A stretch of 64,000 nucleotides of DNA from Perca fluviatilis. Taxonomy: Eukaryota; Chordata; Actinopteri; Perciformes; Percidae. Positions 34,427 to 45,359 of this stretch are shown here, one piece after another. The stretch is taken from contig NC_053122.1 in assembly GCF_010015445.1 (NCBI RefSeq), forward strand, positions 36,717,513 to 36,781,512, in the 5' to 3' direction. A program made the translations under genes and the position numbers. The notes under the pieces are model-generated. The model was not told the origin of the DNA. It was given only the letters and a program-made list of their open reading frames with translations, and did not search any database. The first letter of the stretch is position 1. Each line of letters opens with the position of its first letter.

Positions 34427-35147
34427 AGCGCCCATATTATGCTGATTTTCAGGTTCATAATTGTATTTTAAGGTTGTACCAGAATAGATTTACATGGTTT
34501 AATTTTCAAAAACCATATTTTTGTTGTACTGCACAGCTCTCTCTCACTACTGCAGATCCTCTTTTCACCTGGTCTCTGTTTTAGCTACAGAGTGAGACCT
34601 CTTTTCTTCTTCTTCTTCTGTACTATCTTTGATTGCACTCACACATGCTCAGTAGCTCAGGTCGTAGATCATGTCAGCTAGCTCCATAGACAGTAAAAGA
34701 AAGGCTGTTTCTCCAACTTCAGTCAGTTCCAAGGCAGGATTAGCTGGGAGAGTTCTTCTAAACCAGGGCGCACATATAAGTAGTTCTTTTGTAGATTATG
34801 GTGAACTTGTGTGTGTTGTAGCAGTGCTTTGCTATTGAGAACGAGGTAGCATGCTAGCGTTAATAACGCTAATATGGTAACGGTTGCGGTTAGCCAACTC
34901 ATTTCGGCTTGTGATGTACAAAGCCGTGCAGATTTTGAACAGCTCACCCGGAGACTGAAGGCAGGACACATTCAGAAACCGTATCTCACTCAGAACTGAA
35001 TTGAGAGAATTGAATTGAAATTGAATTGAATTGAATAGAACACCATGGATGGTGTTTTTTCAAAGTTTGTATGCGTGTGTAAGCACCAGAGACACCAAAT
35101 AACACCCCAAATCCCAGAAAAAGTGATTTTTTCATAATATGGGCACT
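34427..35147. mobile_element. 721-bp TTAA-flanked element inserted in the LINE
   Basis: Inverted termini AGCGCCCATATTATG and (complement) AGTGCCCATATTATG, flanked on both sides by TTAA (34423-34426 and 35148-35151), as produced by piggyBac-type insertion. The reading frame of the LINE resumes on the far side once one TTAA is removed, which proves the insertion. No transposase is encoded. Confidence 0.92.
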
Positions 35148-35335
35148 TTAATGTAGACAGGTGTATGTGTGGATTTGTTCCTTCTGAAATCTATGATGAC
35201 CTCCTTAGTTTTCCCCTCATCGAGAGACAGATTATTTCTGCGGCACCGCATGATCACGTTACTCACCTCATCCCTGTAGGCAGTAGTGTCAAACAACCAG
35301 AGAGACACAGTTGCCTTGCACCACAACAAGCAAGC

Positions 35336-36515
35336 TGGTTGTTTGTTTGAAATTAGGGATCAGATGAACTCACCACCTCCAAGGTCTACTAATAGATACT
35401 TGTAGATACAAAATGCTAATTAAAAACAGAAGGGAGAGCTGTATTGATCACTCTGGTGTCAGGGTTCAACAATAAGGACCAAGTAAAACGCCACGTCGGT
35501 CAGGTAGATATAACCATCCACTTGCCCATTATAAAAAAAGTTGTAATAATTTTCTGATCATCATGTATCATAAATGACATTATTGTTCTCTTGCCCCCTC
35601 CCCTTGCCCACGTAGGAGAATGCTTATTGAATGATTTGAATGTGCCATTGGCCAATCACGAATTTGGTTGGCGATAGTGACGCCTGACTGGCAGCTGTCT
35701 TGTTAGAACAAGAGAAATTAGATGGCTGCGTACGAGCTGAAGTGAAAGCGATAGTTTCTTGCGACCTGGAAGAAGGGGTTTTCCTGGGTGGCAGTAGAGG
35801 ATGTCAGTGAAACAACTACAATGTTTGGCGAAGTTTGCTGCAAGTTTGAGTCCAAGGCCGATAAAAGGGAATCATTTTTCAAAGGAACGTCTTCATTTAG
35901 AGAACAAATGCTTGCGCCAAGATAAAAGCCAGCAGCATCTCACAATGTTCCAACTCAAACTCTTTGACATGGCAGAAATGAGGGTACCTAAAAATGTATT
36001 TGTCTAACTAATTAGTAGGGCTGTATCGATACACCTAACCCACCATTTGGTTCGTATCATGATTTTTGACCCACGATTCGATACAAACCTCGATTCTCGA
36101 GAGTTATAATCAATCAATGCAATACAACTTCTTTTCTCCCACATGGCATCGTTTTGTCATTGATTACATGCCACTTTGCAACACAGTAATACAACAGAGA
36201 CTTTATTTATTGATACAGATTGATTTCAATATCGATCGATCCAGCTTAAGGTTAGCCTACTATAAAGGTGCTGGTTGACAAGTAGCTAATGCTAATGCTT
36301 GGTCTATAATTTTAGCTAATTCTTGGTGGGTAACATAAGATTACGACATTGTTTGACACGCTCAGTTATTTTTAGTATGATTGTTTTGACCACGGTTAAC
36401 AACTCTGGGCTAACCTACGAATTCATCAGTAACGTTAACTGTACAGATAGACGACTAATCTAATGGTCATTTAGCCAGCTAGAACACCCCTGTCTGTCTG
36501 CCTCACTCTCCCCGT
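35336..36515. other. Non-coding stretch with one truncated element
   Basis: No gene recognised. At 36019-36110 a run beginning TAGGGCTGTATCGATACACC resembles the left end of a small hAT element, without a right end. GCTAATGC-type words occur near 36285-36300. Confidence 0.4.
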
Positions 36516-36639
36516 GCTGCAAGGCTTCCAAAAGAAGAAGAAAAAAAGTATATATATATTTCTTGAAGCTGCACTTTCATACGGCTCTTTGTAGTTTTGC
36601 TTATTTAAAGCTAATGTTCTTGCACTTACTACTTGCTGT

Positions 36640-36738
36640 CTGGAGTTTGCACCTTCAAGGGTGAAAGCACTTCATTGGAAGTCGCTGTGGATAAAAGTGT
36701 CAGCTAAATGACATGTTATGTAACGTAATGTAATGTTG
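36640..36738 (+). mobile_element. SINE 3' part ('GATAAAAGTGTCAGCTAAATGA')
   Basis: The phrase GTCGCTGTGGATAAAAGTGT followed by CAGCTAAATGACATGT and an AATGTAATG tail is the well-known 3' region of a widespread fish SINE group. The tRNA-like head is not clear upstream. Confidence 0.65.
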
Positions 36739-37164
36739 TGTCGCTGTCCAAGGTGCTGATCCTGGGACAACATATTGTTAGGAGACACTGACTCATAGCA
36801 TGTCTTATATAAAGGTTAAATATACCTTACAGAAGATTCCAACTACACATTTTCACACAAACATTGGCCCTCATTTATGAAACGTGTGTACGACCTAAAA
36901 CAGGCGTAGGACGGCCGTACGCCGATTCCTACGCAAAGCTCGGCATTTATCAATTTGAACGTGAGCGTAGGCTGCGATCAAATCTCACGTCTGGTCTGAA
37001 CTCGTGTACGCAAGTTTTCGATTCAGTGTGGACTTGCGGTGCAGCAGATAATCAGTTTAACAGGAGAAGGAGAAGTCATCAGTTGATCACGTATCAGCAA
37101 AGGCAGATCTGTCTCTTTTAGAAGACCTCTACGTGCCGGTACAACAGTGCACATGTACGCGCAC

Positions 37165-37317
37165 AGGCTACGGTGGAGCGCTCCATCAGATGATTAAGGG
37201 CAGATCTGTCTTGCATCACGGGGGGGGGGGGGACCAATTCACGGCAGAAAAAGTCTGCAACATTGTTTTAGCCTGTTGGGTTCTGCACAACATCGCGCAG
37301 GAAAACAGGGTGCCATA
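37165..37317 (+). pseudogene. Harbinger transposase, C-terminal remnant
   Basis: Open through FTAEKVCNIVLACWVLHNIA and QENRVP to TAA. In intact PIF/Harbinger DDE transposases the motif 'EK.C.I..AC.VLHNIA' follows the last catalytic residue. Upstream, the expected DDE part is missing or shifted. The homopolymer G tract directly before it is a likely frameshift site. Confidence 0.7.
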
Positions 37318-37499
37318 AATGTAGTGATGGAGCCAGATGACCCGATGCCCAGAGAGCAGTGTCCAGCACAGACCCAACTGGGGGCTATACCAAGGAGACA
37401 GGATATTATTCCTCGCTTTTAAAAGGTAGTCTATAGTGTTATGTTTGGCAATGATATTCAATACAGGAAACATGACGATGCACAACATTTTTATTTATT

Positions 37500-38070
37500 C
37501 TTCAGGTTTCCGTTTCTCTTTTTAATGGTTAAGTCGTTAATGGCCACAAGTGAACGATTTATTTCTGCCATTGACTGACATATTTCGGCCTGTTTTTCCA
37601 GTCCCTCTGCTGTCAGGAGACAGGGTCGGGGTGGTGGTCCAGCACGGGGGGCGGAGAACACGCGCTCTCCCTCACAGCTCACGGTTGCCTGGCTCTGGCT
37701 CTGAAAAAAACACGAGTAAAATAGAAGACACTGCATAAACTCCACTACTGTGTGTTTATTTAAATATAAGTACACCTACATATAGGCCAGAGAGATTGCA
37801 ATATACAGTAAGCCTGTATATTACTATTAGGACTATGGCATACGTATGTCAAGGGTGTATAAATTAAATAAACTTCAGCTGGAGTCCGATTTACTACGGC
37901 AACACTGTTGACCGCATCAGTGATCTCATTCTTTCTACAGCCTTTAATACCAGTTTTCTGGCTGCCAAATAGTACACATGTTAGTGCAAATAAACCTGAG
38001 ATATCAGGGTTTCAATCTCCACCTCTGAAAAGTGCCGCTTCTCAGCCGGATTACGTCTCGCCATGTCGTA
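37500..38070 (-). pseudogene. Harbinger Myb/SANT-like DNA-binding protein remnant
   Basis: The minus strand starts near 38063 with an ATG followed by a basic stretch and FSEVEIETLI. It then shows pieces of the Myb/SANT-like fold (a VNSVAVVNRTPAEV segment near 37890, in another frame), and ends near 37500-37620 with a coiled-coil-like end (EKQAEICQSMAEINRSL). The order matches the second gene of Harbinger elements, which runs opposite to the transposase and helps it bind the element ends. Frame changes show it is dead. Confidence 0.7.
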
Positions 38071-38286
38071 AATTGTAGGGGCGAGGCCTCAAAACCGAGA
38101 ATATATTGGGGCGTGATATTTAAATGACGATTGTTTCCAGCAACTGCCTTTATCAATGTACGACCATTCTTACGCTCTGATTGGTGTGATACGAACGTTT
38201 CATGGATCCCACGTGAAGCCTGTCGTAAGACGATTTCTGCGCTCATATCTGCGTTAGTTTCTAAATCAGGTTGATAAATGAGGGCC

Positions 38287-38428
38287 ATTGGCTCTTAATA
38301 TGCAGTCAGTAAAAATGCCCTATTTAAAGCTTATGAAACTGGTTCTGATTGAGTAAAAGTACCAAATTATATAAACTTTTGGGGGGTATTTAATAGAAGC
38401 ATTTGGAGGCAGCTGTCCCAAACCTACT
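38287..38428. repeat. 142-bp spacer, repeated at 39667-39809
   Basis: This segment lies between the two Harbinger copies and is repeated in the same orientation after the second one, with about 7 differences (for example TTTGGGGGGTATTTAATAGA in both). It ends exactly at the terminus of Harbinger copy 2. Confidence 0.9.
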
Positions 38429-39666
38429 GGCCCTCATTTATCAACCTAACGTAGAAACCAGCGCAGATATGAGCGCAGAAATAATCTTACGACAGCCTTC
38501 ACGTGTGATTCATGAAACGTTCGTATCACACCAATCCGAGCGTAAGAATGGTCGTACATTGATAAATGCGGCGGCTGGAAACGATCGTCATTTAAATAGC
38601 ACGCCCCAATATATTCTGGGTTTTGAGGCCTCGCCCCTACGACATGGCGAGAGGTAATCCGGATGAGAAGCGGCACTTTTCAGAGGTGGAGATTGAACGT
38701 GTGTACTATTTGGCAGCCTGAAAACTGGTATTAAAGGCTGTAGAAAGAATTCGGAATGGAAGGAGATCAGTGTTGCTGTAGTAAATCGGACTCCAGCTGA
38801 AGTTTAGCCTATTTAATTTATACATCCTTGACACATTTTTCTAGAGTCCTAATAGTAATATACAGGCTTCTATTGCAATATATTAGGCCTACATGTAGGT
38901 GTACCTATAATGAAATAAACACACAGTAGCGGAGTTTATGCAGTGTCTTTAATTTCACTCCTGTTTTTTTTCATGAGTCAGAACGAGGCAACAGCTGAGG
39001 GAGAGCGCGTGTCCTCCGTCCCCCCGTGCTGGACCACCACCTGGACCCTGTCTCCTGACAGCAGAGGGGCTGGAAAAACAAGCTGAAATAACTCGGTCAA
39101 TGGCAGAAATAAATCGTTCACTTGAAAGAGAAACAAAAACCTGAAGAATAAATAAAAATGTTGTGCATCGTCATGTTTCCTGTATTGAATATCATTGCCA
39201 AACATAACACTATAGGCTACCTTTTAAAAGTGAGGAATAATATCCTGTCTCCTTGGTATAGCCCCCAGTTGGGGCTGAGCTAGACACTGCTCTCTGGGCA
39301 TCGGGTCATCTGGCTCCATCACTACATTTATGGCACCCTGTTTTCCTGCGCGATGTTGTGCAGAACCCCCCAGGCTAAAACAAGGTTGCAGACCGGCGCA
39401 TAGAGGTCTACTAAAAGAGCCAGATCTGCCATTGCTGATACGTGATCAACTGATGACTTCTCCTTCTCCTGTTAAACTGAGTATATGCTGCACCGCAAGT
39501 CCACACTGAATCGAAAACTTGCGTACACGAGTTCAGACCAGACGTGAGATTTGATTGCAGCTTACGCTCACGTCCAAATTGATAAACGCCGAGCTTTGTG
39601 TAGGAATCGGCGTACGCCCGTCGTACGCCTGTTTTAGGTCGTACGCACGTTTCATAAATGAGGGCC
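38429..39666 (-). mobile_element. PIF/Harbinger DNA transposon copy 2, inverted (1.24 kb)
   Basis: Same terminal repeats as copy 1 but in opposite orientation, so the two face each other and form a giant inverted repeat. It lacks about 140 bp around the transposase C-terminus (near 39380-39400) and part of the Myb-like gene. The left flank ends ACT and the right flank starts ATT, so there is no proper 3-bp duplication, unlike copy 1. The Myb-like start (ATGGCGAGAGGTAATCC at 38644) and coiled-coil end (near 39060-39130, plus strand) are recognisable. Confidence 0.85.
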
Positions 39667-39874
39667 ATTGTCTCTTAATATGCAGTCAGTAAAAATGCCC
39701 TATTTAAAGCTAATCAAATTGGTTCTGATTGAGTAAAAGTACTAAATTATATAAACTTTTGGGGGGTATTTAATAGAAGCATTTGGCGGCAGCTGTCCCA
39801 AACCCACTGTGTGCATGGTTTTAACGCTGCTGTAATCAGTATTTTTACATTACCAATTAATCAAATGACTACCT

Positions 39875-40183
39875 TAGGGATGCAACTAATGATTTATTTT
39901 TCATTGTCAATTAATCTGTCGATTCATTTCTCAATTAAAGGAATAGTTGTTTGGTCTCTAAAATGTCAGAAAATGGTGAAAAAAAGTGGATCATTGTTTC
40001 CCAAAATGCCAAAGATGACGTCCTCAAACGTCAATTTACTGTCCCAGAGGAGTGAAAATACTAGAAAATATTCACATTTAAGAAGCTGACATCAGAGAAG
40101 TTGAATGAAACTGATTGATTAACAAAAATAGTTGCCGATCAATTTAGCAGTTGACAACTAATCGATTAATCTTTGACGACCTA
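39875..40183. mobile_element. 309-bp non-autonomous hAT element
   Basis: Termini TAGGGATGCAACTAATG and, on the other strand, TAGGTCGTCAAAGATTAATC. Perfect 8-bp target duplication GACTACCT (39867-39874, 40184-40191). It contains ATTAATCTGTCGATTCATTT and GATTAATC words, the same family as the decayed copies at 24434 and 42216/43030. Confidence 0.9.
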
Positions 40184-41035
40184 GACTACCTGTTTATGAA
40201 AGGGGTTTATCTGGTGACAAACCTGCATAATACATAATAATTGTCAGCTGGCTAAGCCTTAGCTCTACGAACTGTTTCAGCATCTTTCAGCTGTTTGTTT
40301 TGGTTTTTCAACTCTCCTTTTCATTCAGTGTTACTGCTTTTATTAATAAAAGCTCTAAAAACCGACGTCATGCTACCCGCCCTGCACCAAACTGCAGACA
40401 GACAAAGATAGCGACTGCCTGGTGAACATACTGGAGCATTTAGATATTTTTGCTGCCCTCATGTGGTCCAAAAAGTCAATGCAGGTTTGGACAACTTGTG
40501 GGTAACTGGATTACAATTTGTGTTCACAACATAATATCTTGTTTCCACAGAATTCTTGCTGATTTGGGGTACTCTGTTGTGTTTATATTTATTTCAGACT
40601 GATTTAAAAAAAAGAAAGAAAGAAAAGCAAACCAAAGTGCATGGGCTTGAATGGTCTCAGAGCGTTGCACATTCATTTATCCAGGAAAAGGGTTTCTGCT
40701 GAGTTTTCAAGCTTCTTTTTAGGACTGCCCTACTTTAAATTGCTCCAGTTACACCTGAGATGAGGTCAGTACAACCACTGTTCATATGCTAGTCACTGAC
40801 TGGCTTTGCCAATTAACCTGTATTTTTCCAATGACTAAAACCTGAGGAAAGTCACAGTCAAAGTCAGCTTAATCCAGCTTGTGAAGTTTTCTAACTTTTA
40901 GTTACAATATTGAAAGGCATTTTCTACACCTCAATCAAACTATGACACGTTACCAAAGATACATTGGTGGAAACTGGGGCTGGTCTGTCGGATTGGAGCG
41001 TCAACCTAAATACAATGGGCGGTAATGATATTTGG

Positions 41036-41300
41036 GTAACACTTTACTTGAAGGTATCGACATAATCATGACATGACACTGTCATGAATGTGTCATAAAC
41101 GTTTATGACTTCTGTCATTGTCATTCAGTTTTTGTCATGACAAGTTGACATTGTTTGGGTTGTCTTGATTATGACAAGTTGACATTAATCAAAGAGCCAT
41201 TACTATAAGTTGTCTTGGTCATTACAAGTTGACATTACATTTGTTTGGGATGTCTTTGTAATGACAACTTGACATTAACCAGGATGACGTTACCAGAAGA
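41036..41300. mobile_element. 'GTAACACTTTACTTGAAGG' inverted-repeat-rich element, copy A
   Basis: Begins GTAACACTTTACTTGAAGGT and is full of TGTCATGA/TCATGACA words and a repeated ACAAGTTGACATT (four times). The same terminus occurs, inverted, at the end of 45120-45350. TGTCATGA-type palindromes suggest a small DNA element. Confidence 0.7.
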
Positions 41301-41384
41301 TGTCACATACACAGTACAATGTAGTGAAATTATATTAATGCATTTAACCCATCCACGTAGCAACTGGGGAGCAATTTGGTGTTC

Positions 41385-41480
41385 AGTGTCATGCTCAGGG
41401 ACACTTTGACATGTGGCTGGAGGAGCCTGGGATAGAACCACCAACCTCGTGGTCACTCTACCTCCGAGCCACAAGCCACC
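41385..41480 (-). mobile_element. tRNA-derived SINE fragment (minus strand)
   Basis: On the minus strand: GGTGGCTTGTGGCTCGGAGG (box A region), then GGTGGTTCTATCCCAGGCTC (box B region) and CTCCAGCCACATGTCAAAG. Sister of 29195-29285. Confidence 0.7.
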
Positions 41481-41629
41481 CTGTCTTGTATACACTGCAA
41501 AAACATATGGTGAACCGAAGACTGCAGATGTATGCTGTTTAGTTGTGATAAAGATAATATAATGGATCATCCTGCAGTCTGTAGCGTCTTCCTGTTGTTG
41601 CTGGATCTTTTAAAACACTGTGCACGGGG

Positions 41630-41765
41630 CGGCCTCTAGCTCACCCAGTAAGAGCGTGCGCCCCATGTAGGCTTTGCTGCGTGTCATTCCCCATCTCTCT
41701 CCACCTTTCCTGTCTATCCACTGTCACTATCTAATAAAGGGAAAAGCCCCCCACAAAACTTGAAA
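41630..41765 (+). mobile_element. tRNA-derived SINE, copy 1 of second family
   Basis: GGGGCGGCCTCTAGCTCACC and AGTAAGAGCGTGCGCCCCAT form the tRNA-like head. The box B part is deleted. The body TTTGCTGCGTGTCATTCCCC, CTCTCTCC and TTTCCTGTC leads to an A-rich end (AATAAAGGGAAAAG). The relative at 43650 has an intact box B. Confidence 0.7.
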
Positions 41766-42215
41766 AAAACACTGTGCACAAAGTGTTGTGTCGCTGTCCA
41801 AGGTGCTGATCCTGGGACCCCTGATTGTGAGGAGAGACCGACTCATAGCATGTGTTATCAAAGGTTAAATATACCTTAAATAAAATGTTAGCTTTATATT
41901 TTCACATAGACATTGCCTCTTAATATACACTCAGTAGTTATGCTCTATTTAAAGTTAATTAAATTGGTTCTGATCCTGTAAAAGTACCATATTATATACA
42001 GGACAGCTCCTGGTCCTCTGGTAGTCACAGACCGGATTTGCCAATTAACCTGTGTTTCCCAATGACTTAAACCTGAAGAAAGTCACAGTCAAAGTCAGCT
42101 TAATCCAGTTAAGGTTTTAAATATTGAAGGGCATGTTCTACACCTCAATCAAACTATCATATACATTGCTGGAGACTGGGATTAGGCTATCGGATTTGAA
42201 ATCTAATGTTGTTGT

Positions 42216-43317
42216 TAGGGCTGCAACCAGGAATTATTCCCATTATCGATTACATTATTTTAACCATTTAAAATGTCATAAAATATTAAAAAAATTCCCA
42301 TCACAATTTCCAAAGGCCAACAAAAAGCTGAGAAAAACAGCAAAGCTGCAGCTTTATGATACCGCAGTTAATGTAAATATAATCCTAAATGGATCTAGTT
42401 GAAAATCCAGATTTCAGGGACTGATAAGGGAACTTTATGTTTGATTTCTTCAGCCAGTCTGAGGATTTGAACATTGACCTTGCAATTTAAATTTGAAAAG
42501 TTAATATCAATACTCTGTGAGCTCAGACTGTACAGAGCTGGGAGGTTTCTTTGTCAAATTAAAATGGTTGCTCTGTCGGTCCTCCAGAGAGAGGCTGTGG
42601 TGGCGGCGCCCCAGGCCCAGTGTCTGGCTCTGTCTGCGGGGATGATCATTAGCTGCCTCCCCCCCTCGGCATCCGCTCCACTTCACCCTCAGCCCTTTGT
42701 GGCTCCTGCTGATATCTGCTCCTTTGCTGGCTGCATGGGAAATGATAAACACAGACTGAGTTGCTGTCCACTCCTTCAAGACAATATGAACTCGACTCTG
42801 GCACCCACAATGCAATTGGATATAATCTTAAACACAATCTCAAAATCATTTTTAAATCATGCATTGTAAAGAAACTCTTAATAACATCATGTCTAATCAA
42901 TATTTTTTCATGTGTTTGCACCAATTAATGAGTTAACATTTCCTTGTTTGAATAATGTACATGATAACATAAAGTGATTCTAATCCACATGGGGCTGGAT
43001 CACAGCCACCCTACAATCTGAAAAATCACTTCAAACAAGACTGGATCTTTCATCTGTTGATTTTTTTATGAACAAATGTATTAATCGTTTAGTATTTTAA
43101 ATGTCTGACACCATGTCCCCCATCCCCAGAATACATCTTGACTTTGGATTTTGGACAAGCAAAGATATTCATTTTAGTAACACCAAACAAAGATCTTTAA
43201 ATTGGAGAAGCTGGAACTAGCAGCTGTTTGGTATTTTGCTTGATAAATGACTTAAAATGTTGATTTATTTTCTTTTTATCAACTTATCGTTAAATAGACT
43301 AATCGTTTCAGCACTAG
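42216..43317. mobile_element. Remnants of a 'GATTAATCG' hAT-type element (left and right parts)
   Basis: A left-end-like TAGGGCTGCAACCAGG starts at 42216 and a right-end-like GACTAATCGTTTCAGCACTA ends near 43317, with related words between 43020 and 43300. The middle (42420-43000) is different, so this may be one element with an insertion or two truncated ones. No matching duplication. Confidence 0.4.
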
Positions 43318-43649
43318 TATAAATGATAGAGAATGAGAAACAGACTCTATTAGAGCATTTTGGCAACACATCATTTCCCTTTGTAATTGTATTTTAATGT
43401 CATCACTAAGACAAAGTTCTTGCACACCAGAAATGCTTATTAACTTTGGTAACAAAGGGTGTGCAAGTGATTTACAGTGTGTGGATTAGTATTGTTAATT
43501 ATTATAGATAACATGAAGTTTCTTCTTGTACAACTACTCTTGACTTCACCAAGAGTGTCCAAAACACATTTAAGTTGATGTTTCTTACACCCCCACATAC
43601 AATTGTGTTTAATTGAATGGCTCTGTGTTTTAGTAATAAGATGTCTGAC

Positions 43650-43805
43650 TGTGGGGCAGCCTCAAGCTCACCCAATGTAGCGTGTGTAGGCTGAGTCCTT
43701 GGCAGCGGCCCGGGTTTGAATCCGACCTGCGGCTATTTCCTGCATGTCATCCCCCCTCTCTCTTCGCTGTCCTTTTTTTATTAAAGGCCATAAAATCCCC
43801 AAAAA
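43650..43805 (+). mobile_element. tRNA-derived SINE, copy 2 of second family
   Basis: GTGGGGCAGCCTCAAGCTCA (box A-like), GGGTTTGAATCCGACC (box B), then the body TTTCCTGCATGTCATCCCCC, CTCTCTTCGCTGTCC and an A-rich end (ATTAAAGGCCATAAAATCCC). Head, body and tail are all recognisable, so this is close to a full SINE. Confidence 0.8.
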
Positions 43806-43849
43806 ATTATCTTTAGAAGTAGAAGATGTCTGACTGCCTGTAACATCAA

Positions 43850-44265
43850 CGTTAGTCTACATCCTCAACGTTCCACTTCCGGGATTGCTCCGGTGCCGCC
43901 AGGTGCATGTCTTTTCGCCGATGTCCGTTTCCTTCCGCTTCCTTTGTGTTTGAATTTTAAACTCCGGTGGATTTGTGAGGACTATGGTTAACTGCTCCTC
44001 AGATCTCTGCAGGGTAAATCCAGACAGCTAGCTAGACTATCTGTCCAATCGGAGTTTCCTGTTGCACGACTAAAACTACTTTTGAACGTACACACGTTCC
44101 ACCAAAACAAGTTCCTTCCTGAGGCTATATTTTACTGTGGCTGTATGTTCAAAGAAATGCCAATAAACCAGAGCACATTTTTCTCCCATCCCGGAATGCT
44201 ATGTGGACTAGCCAGGCCCTCCTCCGCAGCGCTGTGGAGGAAGGTCTGGCAAAGCGAGACTACAT
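43850..44265. mobile_element. 'AGCGCTGTGG' fish DNA element, longer copy
   Basis: It runs from CATCCTCAACGTTCCACTTC through CCAATCGGAGTTTCCTGTTG and GTTCCACCAAAACAAGTTCC to CAGCGCTGTGGAGGAAGGTC and TGGCAAAGCGAGACTA. The last 120 bp match 30380-30600 in reverse. Possibly nearly complete; no target duplication fixed. Confidence 0.6.
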
Positions 44266-44370
44266 TAACGTATACAGGAGTTCCACATTCATTTAGGTTT
44301 CATTGAAGAGCAGAGTGACAACTGGCCACAGAGGACGAGGGGACGTGGACAGTGTCAAAATGGATGAAGA

Positions 44371-44418
44371 GACAGGTCAACACACACACACACGCACGCA
44401 CGCACGCACGCACGCACA
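44371..44418. repeat. CA / CACG simple repeat
   Basis: A CA tract grading into (CACG)n, about 48 bp. Confidence 0.9.
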
Positions 44419-44569
44419 CAGCCTTTTATCTTTTCTCTGAGTGTGTGAATGTGTGAGACCACCTCTGAGGAACTCCCTTCTCGTCTACACACATGTAAAT
44501 CCAAACAGGACCTCTTCTGTGTCTCTTGCTACCAGTTCTGCATGGTTATCACATTCTCTTCAGTCACTT

Positions 44570-44572
<3 letters not shown>

Positions 44573-44659
<87 letters not shown>
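44573..44659. repeat. (CA)n microsatellite
   Basis: About 43 uninterrupted CA dinucleotides, among the longest in the window. Confidence 0.98.
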
Positions 44660-44661
<2 letters not shown>

Positions 44662-45119
44662 ACTTAAGAGGCTGACAGGGTTCCAACATGTTGCCAACAC
44701 CAGCACACCTCTCTGCTCTTAGACCAGAATCAATGCTCACAGCGAGGTGGGCCCGGTGGGTCGACATGCACTTCACTTTACTCAGAGGCTCCAGTGAATC
44801 CAAACCAGAGAGAGAGACACTTTCCATGCAGTACAACCACTTCATGCTGTGTACCTTTGGTATATTGAGCTTTCCTTGAAGAGCGTTTTAGTTTAAACAG
44901 TAAGCTCCCATCAAAAGAGCTCTACTTATAGATACACATGGATACACATACTAAATAAAAAAATGGGCTAAAAAGGGAAATAGGCCAATAAAGGGAGAGC
45001 TAAAAGGGATTGTTGTGGTGTCGATGGCTGGAAACTAACCGATTTCGATGAGTGTATGTGTTATGAGAATGGGTTGACTTTACAGACTTAAAAAATCTAA
45101 TTCTAGGCTTTAGGAAAGT

Positions 45120-45352
45120 TTTACAAGTAAAGTGTTACCGAAATTAATTATCTTAACAGAATAATTCACACTGTCATGACACATGAACCCTAACCCTAAC
45201 TCTAACCCTAACTTGTCATGACAAAAACCGAATGACACTGACAGAAGCGTTATGTCATAAACGTTTATGACTTGTTTATAATGTTTATGACACGTTCATG
45301 ACAGTGTCATGTCACTCTTATGTAGATACCTTCAAGTAAAGTGTAACCAAAG
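45120..45352. mobile_element. 'GTAACACTTTACTTGAAGG' element, copy B (inverted)
   Basis: It ends in GATACCTTCAAGTAAAGTGT, the complement of the start of copy A at 41036. The palindrome-rich core includes CATAAACGTTTATGAC and ATGACAGTGTCATGTC. A telomere-like stretch (CCCTAACCCTAACTCTAACC, 45188-45212) lies inside. Confidence 0.7.
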
Positions 45353-45359
45353 TTTATAT

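Larger units (their letters stand above)
33595..35335 (-). mobile_element. LINE retrotransposon, 3' part (minus strand), interrupted twice
   Basis: Minus-strand coding runs from about 35330 (reverse-transcriptase C-terminal part: YRDEVSNVIMRCRRNNLSL, then a GKTKEVIIDFRR motif) through the break at 35151/34423 into a FKFLGIHIS motif near 34385. It then continues as decayed LINE C-terminus (KDSSHPAHNLFSHLPSG near 33880; SRFRDSFYPQVIRLLN near 33800). The 3' end has an AATAAA-like box and a short TTGAACTGAAC repeat tail near 33600. These motifs are typical of Jockey/L2-like LINEs in fish; I do not fix the clade. Frameshifts and two insertions make it dead. Confidence 0.8.
36866..38286 (+). mobile_element. 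PIF/Harbinger DNA transposon copy 1 (1.42 kb, decayed)
   Basis: The ends are GGCCCTCATTTAT and its complement, with 3-bp duplication ATT (36863-36865, 38287-38289). The related, uninterrupted site at about 41910-41916 reads ACATTGCCTC, i.e. the empty site. On the plus strand near 37230-37317 is the end of a Harbinger-type transposase (EKVCNIVLACWVLHNIA). On the minus strand are pieces of the second Harbinger protein, a Myb/SANT-like DNA-binding protein. Both genes are broken. An 11-G run interrupts the transposase at 37219-37231. Confidence 0.88.
36733..42200. repeat. Old local duplication, copy 1 inflated by insertions
   Basis: Segments 36735-36865, 39667-39830 and 40770-40990 line up in order with 41785-41912, 41913-42000 and 42010-42200. 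Examples: GTGTCGCTGTCCAAGGTGCT at 36739 and 41789; GTCACAGTCAAAGTCAGCTT at 40852 and 42083. Copy 1 is much longer because two Harbinger elements and a small hAT were inserted in it; copy 2 is compact. Confidence 0.8.

Noticed and set aside
42474..42924. Frames of 131, 102 and 91 codons overlapping on both strands
   Set aside because: Mutual overlap, no motif, no splice signals; chance open frames in a GC-richer patch.
45188..45212. Telomere-like CCCTAA repeats
   Set aside because: Only about four imperfect units inside a small mobile element; not an interstitial telomere of any length.
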